Shown piece by piece: positions 18,705 to 25,610 of a stretch of DNA of 64,000 bases. Both the position numbers and the translations under genes were made by a program. Origin of the DNA: Streptomyces sp. XD-27. GTDB lineage: Bacteria > Actinomycetota > Actinomycetes > Streptomycetales > Streptomycetaceae. Within the stretch, counting starts at the first letter, position 1. Each line of letters opens with the position of its first letter. The stretch is taken from assembly GCF_030553055.1 (NCBI RefSeq), contig NZ_CP130713.1, positions 2,480,001-2,544,000 on the forward strand, read 5' to 3'. The notes under the pieces are model-generated. The model made no database searches. It saw nothing but the letters and a program-made list of their open reading frames with translations, and had not been told where the DNA came from.

Positions 18705-18777
18705 GCCCCCGTAGCTCAGTGGATAGAGCAGGCGCCTTCTAAGCGCTTGGCCGCAGGTTCGAGTCCTGCCGGGGGCG
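18705..18777 (+). tRNA. tRNA-Arg (anticodon UCU)
   Basis: A full cloverleaf can be drawn: acceptor GCCCCCG/CGGGGGC, D stem GCTC/GAGC, anticodon stem GGCGC/GCGCT with loop CTTCTAA (anticodon TCT), and T stem GCAGG/CCTGC with loop TTCGAGT. The discriminator is G and CCA is not encoded. It reads AGA, a rare codon in this GC-rich genome. The 3' end is partly duplicated at 21017-21032, which marks it as an integration site. Confidence 0.95.
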
Positions 18778-18779
18778 CT
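18764..18779 (+). repeat. Putative attL within tRNA-Arg 3' end
   Basis: TCCTGCCGGGGGCGCT is identical to 21017-21032. It covers the T-arm and acceptor 3' side plus two bases. A direct copy of a tRNA 3' end is the usual footprint of tyrosine-integrase insertion. No integrase gene remains between the copies. Confidence 0.6.
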
Positions 18780-18838
18780 CTCTTATGGGCTGGTCAACAG
18801 CCCGGGCGACCGCCGCTCCCCGCTCCCCCAATCCGAGC

Positions 18839-19445
18839 GTGTCTGAAAGATCGCGTAAGTCCGTGATGTGGCAGGCTGGCCGAGGCTCAGCCCTGGGGCC
18901 TTGACCAGCCGGGACGGACAGACATGGCTGGCGAGGGCGGGCTGCTGACCCAGGTGACCCGGGCCGTGCTGGAGCGGGCCCTGGATGCCGTTCCGGATCG
19001 GTGGCTTCCAAGCCCGTCTACCTCGCCGTCGGCGTCGACATGGACGGCTGCAAGGACGTGCTCGGCCTGTGGGCCGGAGACGAGGGCGAAGGCGCCACCA
19101 CCTGGATGACGGTGCTGTCCGAGCTGCGCAACCGCGGCATGGAGGACGTGTGCATCGTCGCCTGCGATGGACTCAAGGGCCTGCCGGAGGCGGTCACCTC
19201 GACCTGGCCCAAGGCCACGGTCCAGACCTGTGTGATCCACTTGATCCGCGCGTCGCTGCGGTTCGCCGCCAAGCAGCACCACGCCGCCGTGGCGTCGGCG
19301 CTCAAGGCCATCTACACGGCCCCGACCGAGCAGGCCGCCCAGCAGGCCCTCGAAGACTTCGCCGCAGGCGAGCTGGGCCAGCGCTACCCGGCGATCCGGC
19401 TCAACGCCAGGTGAGCCCCGAGGACTTACACAAAGTCACTGACAC
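18839..19445 (+). mobile_element. IS256-family remnant with both terminal inverted repeats and deleted transposase
   Basis: The terminal repeats 18839-18862 and 19422-19445 (reverse complement) match at 17 of 24 positions, both starting GTGTC and ending GTAAGTCC. Inside is a broken transposase. The N-terminal MAGEGGLLTQVTRAVLERALDA (18924-18989) is joined to an internal catalytic part (about 19001-19414: YLAVGVDMDGCKDVLGLWAG, VACDGLKGLPEAV, CVIHLIRASLR, IYTAPTEQAA), and a third junction GQRYPAI/RLNAR ends at TGA 19412-19414. Two internal deletions and a frame change remove most of the DDE core. No target-site duplication is evident. This is a dead or MITE-like derivative. Confidence 0.82.
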
Positions 19446-19552
19446 GTCCCGGGTGCCGCCCCGCAACCCAGCGGGGCAGCACCCGGCCATCTGTGCGCGG
19501 GTGGCCGATGGTTGCCTGACAGTAGCCAGGGCCCTCCCAGTTGTATGCCCTC

Positions 19553-20137
19553 CTAGCCAAACGCGATGCGGTCTCGCCGCGCCGGGTCCAGCATGGTGTC
19601 CGCCTGGTCAGCATTGCTGACCGTCGCCCCGCTCACATCATGGGCGGGCCATAGGTCGATGACGTACTGCTCCCGTGTCGGGCATTCTCGCCATGCCTGT
19701 CGGAACTGCTCAGCGCCCCATTCTTCGTCCACGCTGCGGTCGAGGCATGCGTCGTAGTAGTCGGCTGTCTCCTGCCGCCCGTTCCAGGACGCGAGTCCCT
19801 CGTAGAGACCGGGACAAGGCAGCGCCATCTCACCGGCCGGTCCGTAGGTGAACTGTTTGATCACCAGGGTTCCACTCGGTGAGTTCAGCGTGACGGGGAC
19901 TGTTCCTTCTGCCGACGCGGGAGGGGGTTGGGATGTGTCCCAGACCCGGATGATCACTTCGACGTCGATGTCGCGCTGCAGGCTCTGCAGGTACAGCTGA
20001 CGGCCGCTGCCGGCAACGACACGGCTGCGGGCGGCCTTGAGAGCTTCGTGGTCCTGTTCGACGGCGTCGGCGTCGGCGACCTCAACGGCCTCGTAGTCCG
20101 GTGTGGCGGGCGTGCGGTACTCAGTGATGAGGGCCAT
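19553..20137 (-). CDS. Hypothetical protein of the tRNA-Arg island
   Basis: A 194-residue soluble protein beginning MALITEYRTPATPDYEAVEV, with no signal peptide. It has an acidic, Trp/Tyr-containing C-terminal half (ADYYDACLDRSVDEEWGAEQF, REQYVIDLWPAHDV). By eye its codon use is less GC-biased than the flanking genes, which fits foreign origin. I do not recognise a family. It may resemble single-gene cargo or immunity-type proteins of small islands, but nothing in the sequence proves this. Confidence 0.6.
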   Translation of the reverse strand: MALITEYRTPATPDYEAVEVADADAVEQDHEALKAARSRVVAGSGRQLYLQSLQRDIDVEVIIRVWDTSQPPPASAEGTVPVTLNSPSGTLVIKQFTYGPAGEMALPCPGLYEGLASWNGRQETADYYDACLDRSVDEEWGAEQFRQAWRECPTREQYVIDLWPAHDVSGATVSNADQADTMLDPARRDRIAFG

Positions 20138-20158
20138 GGATCCTCCGGCGATGGGCGC

Positions 20159-20907
20159 TCACCGCACGATAGCCACATAGACCGGGCCGAGGGTGAGCGT
20201 CACTCGGGCCTCGGTGAAAACGGTGCCGAGGTACTTGCCCGCTACTGGGCCAGCGTAGTCGAAGCGTACGAGGGAGCGGTACGTGCCCACTTTGGAGTAC
20301 GGGGTGGCGTTGGGTGAGTCGACCCTGAGATCCATGAACACCATGGCAGCGACCTTTTGTTGATTTCCTTGCTCGTACTGCGGCCCCTTGTCAGGGGAGG
20401 TGTAGGTCAACTTCCATGAGGGCTTGTTCTCCCAGGGAGTGAGACTTTCTTCGCGACTGGTCACGAGGTTCTGTGATCGAGACTCCCGGGTCGCTGGATG
20501 TTCCGTCGATTCCGGTGTTGAAGTTCTGCCCGATAGTCCACTTCTTGGGATCCTCGCTCCTGACGCAAGCGCTCGTCTGGCGAGGTCCGTTGGAGCGTAG
20601 GCTGCGGTTTGGTGCCCTTCGCGTGGGTGCGCAGGTAGGAGTCGAACGGGACGGGCTTGGGCAAGTCCTTCAGGTCCTTGGCCGGTACTGTGGCGGCGTC
20701 CACCCACTCGTAGGTGTTCTTCGCACTGCGGCTGGGGCTGGTGTCGGAGGGTGCTGCGACTGCGCACGCGGTTGCGGCAATGAGGGTGAGGACGCACGCG
20801 GCAGCTGCGGGCGAGCGGGACGAAGCCGACCCGGTGCGCGGCCAGGGCGGGGGCACATCGCCTGACGCCCGAGCCATGCGGCAAATGGGTGATTTACAAC
20901 GCCTCAC
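20159..20907 (-). pseudogene. Broken putative lipoprotein gene
   Basis: Protein-like sequence continues through three frames. An N-terminal hydrophobic segment ends in the lipobox-like LIAATAC and leads to KNTYEWVDAATVPAKDLKDL and PVPFDSYLRTHAKG (frame open 20461-20907). The next frame gives CVRSEDPKKWTIGQNFNTG (about 20490-20560). The third gives ENKPSWKLTYTSPDKG, VGTYRSLVRFDYAG and the end at 20159. Each change is +1, as if one base were inserted near 20570 and another near 20455, unlike the single-base losses elsewhere in the window. It was probably a surface lipoprotein of the island, now decayed. Family not recognised. Confidence 0.6.
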
Positions 20908-21016
20908 ACTTGGCCATCAACGGGCCCGCGCCTTCGGCAGACGCGCCGATATCGCCATAATCAGGGCGCCTCCGGAGATAACAGGAGGTACGGTACGACC
21001 AGCTCTCGGTTGCGGC

Positions 21017-21032
21017 TCCTGCCGGGGGCGCT
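21017..21032 (+). repeat. Putative attR, copy of tRNA-Arg 3' end
   Basis: A perfect 16-bp direct repeat of 18764-18779, preceded by a degenerate GGTT-containing T-arm-like stretch. It ends the 2.25-kb island about 30 bp before the epimerase start. Confidence 0.6.
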
Positions 21033-21062
21033 TCACCCGGGCGCGGAGCGGAAGGGTGTCAC

Positions 21063-21719
21063 GTGCGGGCACTGGACATCGCGGGGGCGTGGATCACTGA
21101 GCCGAAGGTCTTCGGAGATCACCGGGGAACCTTCCACGAGTGGTTCCGCGCGGAACGGTTCCGCGAGTGCACGGGTCATGACCTGAGGGTCCTCCAGGCC
21201 AACTGCTCGGTGTCCCGGCGCGGGGTGCTGCGCGGGGTGCACTTCGCCGATGTGCCACCGGGTCAGGGGAAGTTCGTCACCTGTGTGCGGGGGGCGGTTC
21301 TGGACGTCGTCGTGGACATCCGACCGGGTTCGCCGACGTACCGGCGCTGGGTGGCGGAACGGCTCGACGACCGGACCCGGCGTGCCGTCTACGTCGCGGA
21401 GGGGCTGGGCCACGCCTTCATGGCGCTGTCCGACGACGCGACCGTGGTGTATCTGTGCTCGGAGGGGTACGCACCGGGGCGCGAGCACGGCATTCATCCG
21501 CTCGATCCCGACCTGGGCATCGACTGGCCGGCCGGGCTGGAACCGGTCCTGTCCGAGAAGGACGAGGGCGCCCCCTCGCTGGCCGAGGCCGAACGGGCCG
21601 GACTGCTGCCGTCCTTCGATCGATGCCTGGCGCACTACGAACAGCGCCTGGCTCAGTCAGAGGGTCGGTCGGGGGTTCAGTCAGGAGTTCAGTCGGGGGC
21701 TCGGTCAGAGCGGTCGTGA
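21063..21719 (+). CDS. rmlC: dTDP-4-dehydro-6-deoxyglucose 3,5-epimerase (RmlC)
   Basis: Cupin epimerase of 218 residues that converts dTDP-4-keto-6-deoxyglucose to dTDP-4-keto-L-rhamnose. Family signatures are DHRGTFHEWFR, RGVLRGVHFADVPPGQGKFV (catalytic His in RGVHF), GAVLDVVVDIRPGSPTYRRW and GLGHAFMALSDDATVVYLCSEGY. GTG 21063 has GGAAGGG upstream. The C-terminus carries a short duplicated GVQSG tail. It is convergent with rmlD and overlaps it by 31 bp. With rmlA, rmlB and rmlD it completes dTDP-L-rhamnose synthesis. Sequence style resembles epimerases of secondary-metabolite deoxysugar pathways. Confidence 0.92.
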   Translation: MRALDIAGAWITEPKVFGDHRGTFHEWFRAERFRECTGHDLRVLQANCSVSRRGVLRGVHFADVPPGQGKFVTCVRGAVLDVVVDIRPGSPTYRRWVAERLDDRTRRAVYVAEGLGHAFMALSDDATVVYLCSEGYAPGREHGIHPLDPDLGIDWPAGLEPVLSEKDEGAPSLAEAERAGLLPSFDRCLAHYEQRLAQSEGRSGVQSGVQSGARSERS

Positions 21720-22630
21720 GACGGCGGGACGGTGCCCGGCGGCCGCTGCCGTTCGGCGGCGAGCAGGGCGGGGAACGCCTCGGCGAGCGCGGCCCGCCAA
21801 TGCCGGATCGGTTCGAGCCCGGCGGCACGCCAAGCGGCGTGGCCCAGGACGCTGTGGGCAGGTCGGGGGGCGGGTCGGGCCAGGGCCCGGCTGGTGGTGG
21901 TCCGTACCCGCCCCGGGTCGGCGCCCAGCAGGCGGAACGTCTCCTGGGCCAGGCCGTGCCACGTGGTCGCGCCGCGGCTGGTGCCGTGGTAGACGCCGGG
22001 CGGCGCGGTGCCACGCAGGGCGCCGAGCCCGAGCCGTACCAGCAGGTCGGCGAGGTCGGCGGTCCAGGTGGGCTGGCCCCGCTGGTCGTCCACGACGTCG
22101 ACGTGGTCGCGCTCGCGCTCCAGCCGGATCATCGTGCGGACGAAGTTGGGGCCGCCCGTGCCGTAGAGCCAGGCGGTGCGGACGACATAGCCGGCGTGCG
22201 GCAGACCCGCCAGCACGGCCTGCTCCCCGGCCAGCTTGGTGCGGCCGTAGGCGGTCCGGGGGCCGGGGCGGTCGTCCTCGGCGCGAGGGCGCTCCAGGGC
22301 GCCGGAGAAGACGTAGTCCGTGGAGAGGTGGAGCAGCCGGGCACCGGACTCGGCGCAGGCCGCGGTGAGATGGCGTGGGCCGTCGCCGTTGACGCGGGCG
22401 GCGGCGTCCTCGTGGGTCTCGGCATCGTCCACGGCGGTCCATGCGGCGCAGTTCACCACCACGTCGGGCCGGTGGGCGCGCAACGCGGCGCGGACGGCGC
22501 GGGCGTCGGTGATGTCGAGGTCGCGCCGGAGCAGCCCGGTGGCTGACGCACCGTCCAGCCGGGCGAGCCGGGCGCACACGTCCCGCCCGAGTATTCCGCC
22601 GGCCCCTGTCACCAGCCAGCGGACTACCAT
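21689..22630 (-). CDS. rmlD: dTDP-4-dehydrorhamnose reductase (RmlD)
   Basis: NAD(P)H-dependent SDR-type reductase, 313 residues, that forms dTDP-L-rhamnose from the 4-keto sugar. It has nucleotide motif VTGAGGILG near the start, DVVVNCAAWTAVDDAE, LSTDYVFSG and catalytic YGRTK. ATG 22630 (MVVRWLVTGAGG) is preferred to the ATG at 22642 because MVVRW leads directly into the Rossmann strand. The rmlB stop lies inside its first codons (7-nt overlap), so translation is coupled. Its 3' end overlaps rmlC on the other strand. Confidence 0.92.
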   Translation of the reverse strand: MVVRWLVTGAGGILGRDVCARLARLDGASATGLLRRDLDITDARAVRAALRAHRPDVVVNCAAWTAVDDAETHEDAAARVNGDGPRHLTAACAESGARLLHLSTDYVFSGALERPRAEDDRPGPRTAYGRTKLAGEQAVLAGLPHAGYVVRTAWLYGTGGPNFVRTMIRLERERDHVDVVDDQRGQPTWTADLADLLVRLGLGALRGTAPPGVYHGTSRGATTWHGLAQETFRLLGADPGRVRTTTSRALARPAPRPAHSVLGHAAWRAAGLEPIRHWRAALAEAFPALLAAERQRPPGTVPPSHDRSDRAPD

Positions 22631-23628
22631 GCCCGTTCCCACCAGTGCCGGTTGTCGCGGTACCAGGCCACGGTCTCGGCCAGGCCGGTGGCGAAGTCCG
22701 TGCGCGGGCGGTACCCCAGCTCTTGCCGGATCTTCGTGCAGTCGAGGGAGTACCGCCGGTCGTGGCCCTTGCGGTCGGCGACCTGCTCGACCATCTCCCA
22801 GCCCGCTCCGCAGGCCGCCAGAAGCCGACCGGTCAGCTCCCGATTGGTCAGCTCGGTGCCTCCGCCGACGTTGTAGACCTCACCGGGGCGGCCCGCGGTG
22901 CGGACCAGTTCGATGGCGCGGACGTGGTCGTCGACGTGCAGCCACTCGCGGACGTTCAGCCCGTCGCCGTAGAGCGGCACCTTCAGTCCCCGGAGCAGCC
23001 GGGTGACGAAGAGCGGGATGAGCTTCTCCGGGTACTGGTGGTGTCCGTAGGTGTTGGAGCAGCGGGTGATCCTGACGTCCAGGCCGTGGGTGCGGTGGCA
23101 GGCGAGGGCGATCAGATCGGCGGCCGCCTTGGAGGCGGCATAGGGCGAGTTGGGCAGGAGGGGCGCGGTCTCCGTCCAGGAGCCCGCGGCGAGGGAGCCG
23201 TAGACCTCGTCGGTGGAGACCTGGACGAAGGTCCGCACGCCCGCCCGCAGGGCGGCGTCCAGCAGGGTGTGGGTACCGAGGACATTGGTCGTCATGAAGT
23301 CCCCGGCGCCGGCGATGGACCGGTCGACATGGGATTCCGCGGCGAAGTTGACCACGTACCGGTGATGACCCATCAGCTCTTCGACGAGCCCGGCGTCGCA
23401 GATGTCCCCGGTGACGACGGTGCAGGCGGGATGGTCCCGGACCGCCGCCAGATTGGCCGGGTTGCCGGCGTAGGTCATCTTGTCCAGCACGGTGACGCGG
23501 GGTGCGCCGGCCGCGCCGCCGGACTCGAAGCTGGGCTCGAAGCCGGACCCGGCGCCGAGCAGGGTGCGCACATAGTGGGAACCGATGAACCCGGCCGCTC
23601 CGGTGACGAGGATCGCCTCGGCGGTCAC
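22624..23628 (-). CDS. rmlB: dTDP-glucose 4,6-dehydratase (RmlB)
   Basis: NAD-dependent SDR enzyme, about 334 residues, converting dTDP-glucose to dTDP-4-keto-6-deoxyglucose. Motifs are VTGAAGFIGSHYVR, VTVLDKMTYAGNPANL, NFAAESHVDRSI, VSTDEVYG, YAASKAAAD (Tyr/Lys), TRCSNTYGHHQYPEKLIP and YNVGGGTELTN. GTG 23628 gives a conventional N-terminus. An upstream ATG at 23670 overlaps the rmlA stop (ATGA) and would add 14 residues, so it is a possible coupled start. It is the middle gene of rmlA-rmlB-rmlD. Confidence 0.94.
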   Translation of the reverse strand: MTAEAILVTGAAGFIGSHYVRTLLGAGSGFEPSFESGGAAGAPRVTVLDKMTYAGNPANLAAVRDHPACTVVTGDICDAGLVEELMGHHRYVVNFAAESHVDRSIAGAGDFMTTNVLGTHTLLDAALRAGVRTFVQVSTDEVYGSLAAGSWTETAPLLPNSPYAASKAAADLIALACHRTHGLDVRITRCSNTYGHHQYPEKLIPLFVTRLLRGLKVPLYGDGLNVREWLHVDDHVRAIELVRTAGRPGEVYNVGGGTELTNRELTGRLLAACGAGWEMVEQVADRKGHDRRYSLDCTKIRQELGYRPRTDFATGLAETVAWYRDNRHWWERAW

Positions 23629-23666
23629 GAGTGGATCCTGGCGGTCATGAGTGGCCCCCCTGGATG

Positions 23667-24746
23667 TCATGAGCAGATCCTGGCCGTGCTGTGGTCTCCG
23701 AGGACGAACCGGTGGGCGCGCGGCGTCGTCGACGCCGGGGCGACGTCGACGCTGCGTCCGATGAGGGACGCCTCGATCCGCCGGACACCGCGGATGGAGG
23801 AGCCCCGGAGCACGATGGAGAACTCGATCTCGCTGTCCTGGACGCGGCAGTCCTCGGCGACCGCGGTGGACGGGCCGATGTAGGAGTCGGCGACGACCGT
23901 GCCGCGGCCGATGATCGCCGGACCGACGATGCGGGACCCGCGGATGCGAGCGCCCTCGGCGATGGACACCCGGCCGATGATCTCGCTGCCGCCGTCGACG
24001 GATCCGTCGGCGCGCGGCTCGACGGTCTCCAGCACGGCGCGGTTGACCTCCAGCATGTCCGCGACGTTGCCGGTGTCCTTCCAATAGCCGGAGATCACCG
24101 TGGAGCGTACGTCCCTGCCGTTGTCCATCAGCCACTGAAGGGCGTCGGTGATCTCCAGCTCGCCGCGCCGGGACGGCCGGATGGCCCGTACGGCGGCATG
24201 CACCGCGGGGGTGAAGAGGTAGACCCCGACCAGTGCCAGGTCGCTCTTGGGCCGGGCCGGCTTCTCCTCCAGGCGGACGACCCTGCCGGAGCCGTCCAGT
24301 TCGGCCACTCCGAAGGCGGTGGGGTCGGTCACGGCGGTGAGGAGGATCTGGGCGTCCGGGCGTTGCCGGCGGAAGGCGTCGACGAGGCCGGTGATGCCCC
24401 CGATGATGAAGTTGTCGCCCAGATACATCACGAAGTCGTCGTCCCCGAGGAAGTCCCGGGCGATGAGCACGGCGTGGGCGAGCCCCAGCGGGGCGTGCTG
24501 GGGGATGTAGGTGACGTCGAGGCCGAACGCCGATCCGTCCCCGACGGCCTGCCGGATCTCCTGGCAGGTGCCGCCGACGACGATGCCGACCTCGGTGATT
24601 CCGGCGTCGGCGATGGCTTCGAGACCGTAGAAGAGCACCGGTTTGTTGGCGACCGGGACCAGTTGCTTGGCGGACGTGTGGGTGATCGGCCGGAGCCGTA
24701 CGCCCGCACCTCCGGCCAGCACAAGAGCCTTCACGGCGGTGATCAT
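23667..24746 (-). CDS. rmlA: Glucose-1-phosphate thymidylyltransferase, long StrD/RmlA type
   Basis: Makes dTDP-glucose from glucose-1-phosphate and dTTP. At 359 residues it is the long form, with a left-handed beta-helix C-terminus (IIGRVSIAEGARIRGSRIVG, AIIGRGTVV) typical of deoxysugar genes in antibiotic clusters (StrD-like) rather than the shorter cell-wall RmlA. The nucleotidyltransferase motif is LVLAGGAGVRLRPITHTSAKQLVPVANKP. Others are YLGDNFIIGG, EEKPARPKSD and SGYWKDTGN. ATG 24746 is used; GTG 24734 (VKALVLAGG) is an alternative. It is the first gene of the minus-strand rml unit, divergent from the cyclodipeptide synthase across 144 bp. Confidence 0.94.
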   Translation of the reverse strand: MITAVKALVLAGGAGVRLRPITHTSAKQLVPVANKPVLFYGLEAIADAGITEVGIVVGGTCQEIRQAVGDGSAFGLDVTYIPQHAPLGLAHAVLIARDFLGDDDFVMYLGDNFIIGGITGLVDAFRRQRPDAQILLTAVTDPTAFGVAELDGSGRVVRLEEKPARPKSDLALVGVYLFTPAVHAAVRAIRPSRRGELEITDALQWLMDNGRDVRSTVISGYWKDTGNVADMLEVNRAVLETVEPRADGSVDGGSEIIGRVSIAEGARIRGSRIVGPAIIGRGTVVADSYIGPSTAVAEDCRVQDSEIEFSIVLRGSSIRGVRRIEASLIGRSVDVAPASTTPRAHRFVLGDHSTARICS

Positions 24747-24799
24747 ATGGGCGGCCTGCCGCCACCGGAATCATCGGCTCGTCTTCGGCGAGCCTTCGG

Positions 24800-24869
24800 G
24801 TGGGCGCGCGGGCCCACCGCGGTGTGGGCACGCGAGCCCGCCACGGTGTGGGCGCGCGGGCCGCCCCCC
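24800..24869. promoter_or_regulatory. Three tandem 24-bp repeats in the rmlA / cyclodipeptide synthase divergent region
   Basis: Units GTG(TG)GGC(G/A)CGCG(G/A)GCC followed by a C-rich tail lie at about 24800-24821, 24822-24845 and 24846-24869, with GGCCCACCGCGGTGTGGGC forming local inverted symmetry. They fill half of the only intergenic region shared by the sugar and scaffold genes, so they are candidate regulator-binding repeats. No known operator is recognised. Confidence 0.45.
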
Positions 24870-24879
24870 TCGATGGCAG

Positions 24880-24891
24880 TATGTATTTTTG
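24880..24891 (+). promoter_or_regulatory. Possible -10 element for leaderless cyclodipeptide synthase mRNA
   Basis: TATGTA at 24880-24885 in a short AT-rich stretch is followed 6 nt later by the GTG at 24891. No Shine-Dalgarno sequence precedes either candidate start, which suggests a leaderless transcript. No good -35 hexamer is visible. Confidence 0.35.
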
Positions 24892-25610
24892 TGAGCACGG
24901 ACAGTCACCTGGGCGGTTTCGCCGTCCGCACCTTGTCGGATCGCCATGAGCGGCTCCTGAACCATGCGGAACACGTCCTCATCGGCCTGAGCCCGTTCAA
25001 CGGCTACTACAAGCCGCGGCTCATCCGGGACCTGGTGGCCTGGGGCCACCACCACTTCGCCCGCGCGGACGTGTTCGTCCCCGGCTGGGAGGCGGCCCAT
25101 ACGCTGACCGGCGCCGGAGTGAGTCCACGCGACGCGGTACACCGCTCCCGCCGGGCGGCCAAGCAGCTCCGCAACGCCGCCGTCGACGCGCTGCGGTCCT
25201 GCGGCGCCGACGAACCGCATCTGCGCGTCCACACCTCCACGACGCTCGCCAACCGGTGGGCGTACACCCGGCTGCACGACCGGGTCCGCACGGAGTACGC
25301 GCGCGATCCGGTGCTCCGCGCCGCCTGCCGGGAGACCGCCCGCGACGCCCTGCGCACGTACTGCACCGAGCCGCCGTCCGAGCGGCAGATCGACCTCGCC
25401 GTCAGCTATCCCCTCGCCGAGCTCCCGCTGTTCCTCGACAGCCCGGGGATCTTCGCGACGGAGTCGTCGGTCGTCGTCTACCACCGCGAGATGAAGCCCT
25501 TCACCCCGCTGATCCTGGGTCGGTCCCCGGCCGTGCGGCCGGTCGCGGGCCAGGGCTTCGCGGTCGTCACGCACATATCGTCGGCCACCCCTGGAAGGAG
25601 CGATGGATGA
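24891..25610 (+). CDS. tRNA-dependent cyclodipeptide synthase, NYH subfamily
   Basis: Uses two aminoacyl-tRNAs to make a cyclodipeptide (diketopiperazine). It has 239 residues from GTG 24891; an ATG at 24873 would add six. It aligns with AlbC landmarks. The nucleophile Ser34 lies in LIGLSPFNGYY with Asn37 three residues on (AlbC Ser37/Asn40). Tyr173 and Glu177 are in SYPLAELPLFLDSPGIF (AlbC Tyr178/Glu182). Tyr197-His198 are in SVVVYHREM (AlbC Tyr202/His203). N, Y and H place it in the NYH subfamily. An Arg-rich helix (RRAAKQLRNA) suits tRNA binding. The amino acids used cannot be read from sequence with confidence. Its stop overlaps the P450 start (ATGA). Confidence 0.9.
   Translation: MSTDSHLGGFAVRTLSDRHERLLNHAEHVLIGLSPFNGYYKPRLIRDLVAWGHHHFARADVFVPGWEAAHTLTGAGVSPRDAVHRSRRAAKQLRNAAVDALRSCGADEPHLRVHTSTTLANRWAYTRLHDRVRTEYARDPVLRAACRETARDALRTYCTEPPSERQIDLAVSYPLAELPLFLDSPGIFATESSVVVYHREMKPFTPLILGRSPAVRPVAGQGFAVVTHISSATPGRSDG

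Noticed and set aside
18477..18866. Open frame crossing the tRNA gene
   Set aside because: It runs through tRNA-Arg and encodes low-complexity Pro/Arg sequence. No start signal.
18839..19445. Functional IS256 element
   Set aside because: The transposase lacks most of its length and changes frame.
21063..24746. rml genes as ordinary cell-wall rhamnose genes
   Set aside because: RmlA is the long StrD-like form and the genes share a promoter region with the cyclodipeptide synthase. A cell-wall role cannot be fully excluded.
24800..24869. CRISPR array
   Set aside because: The 24-bp repeats are head to tail without spacers, and there are no cas genes.
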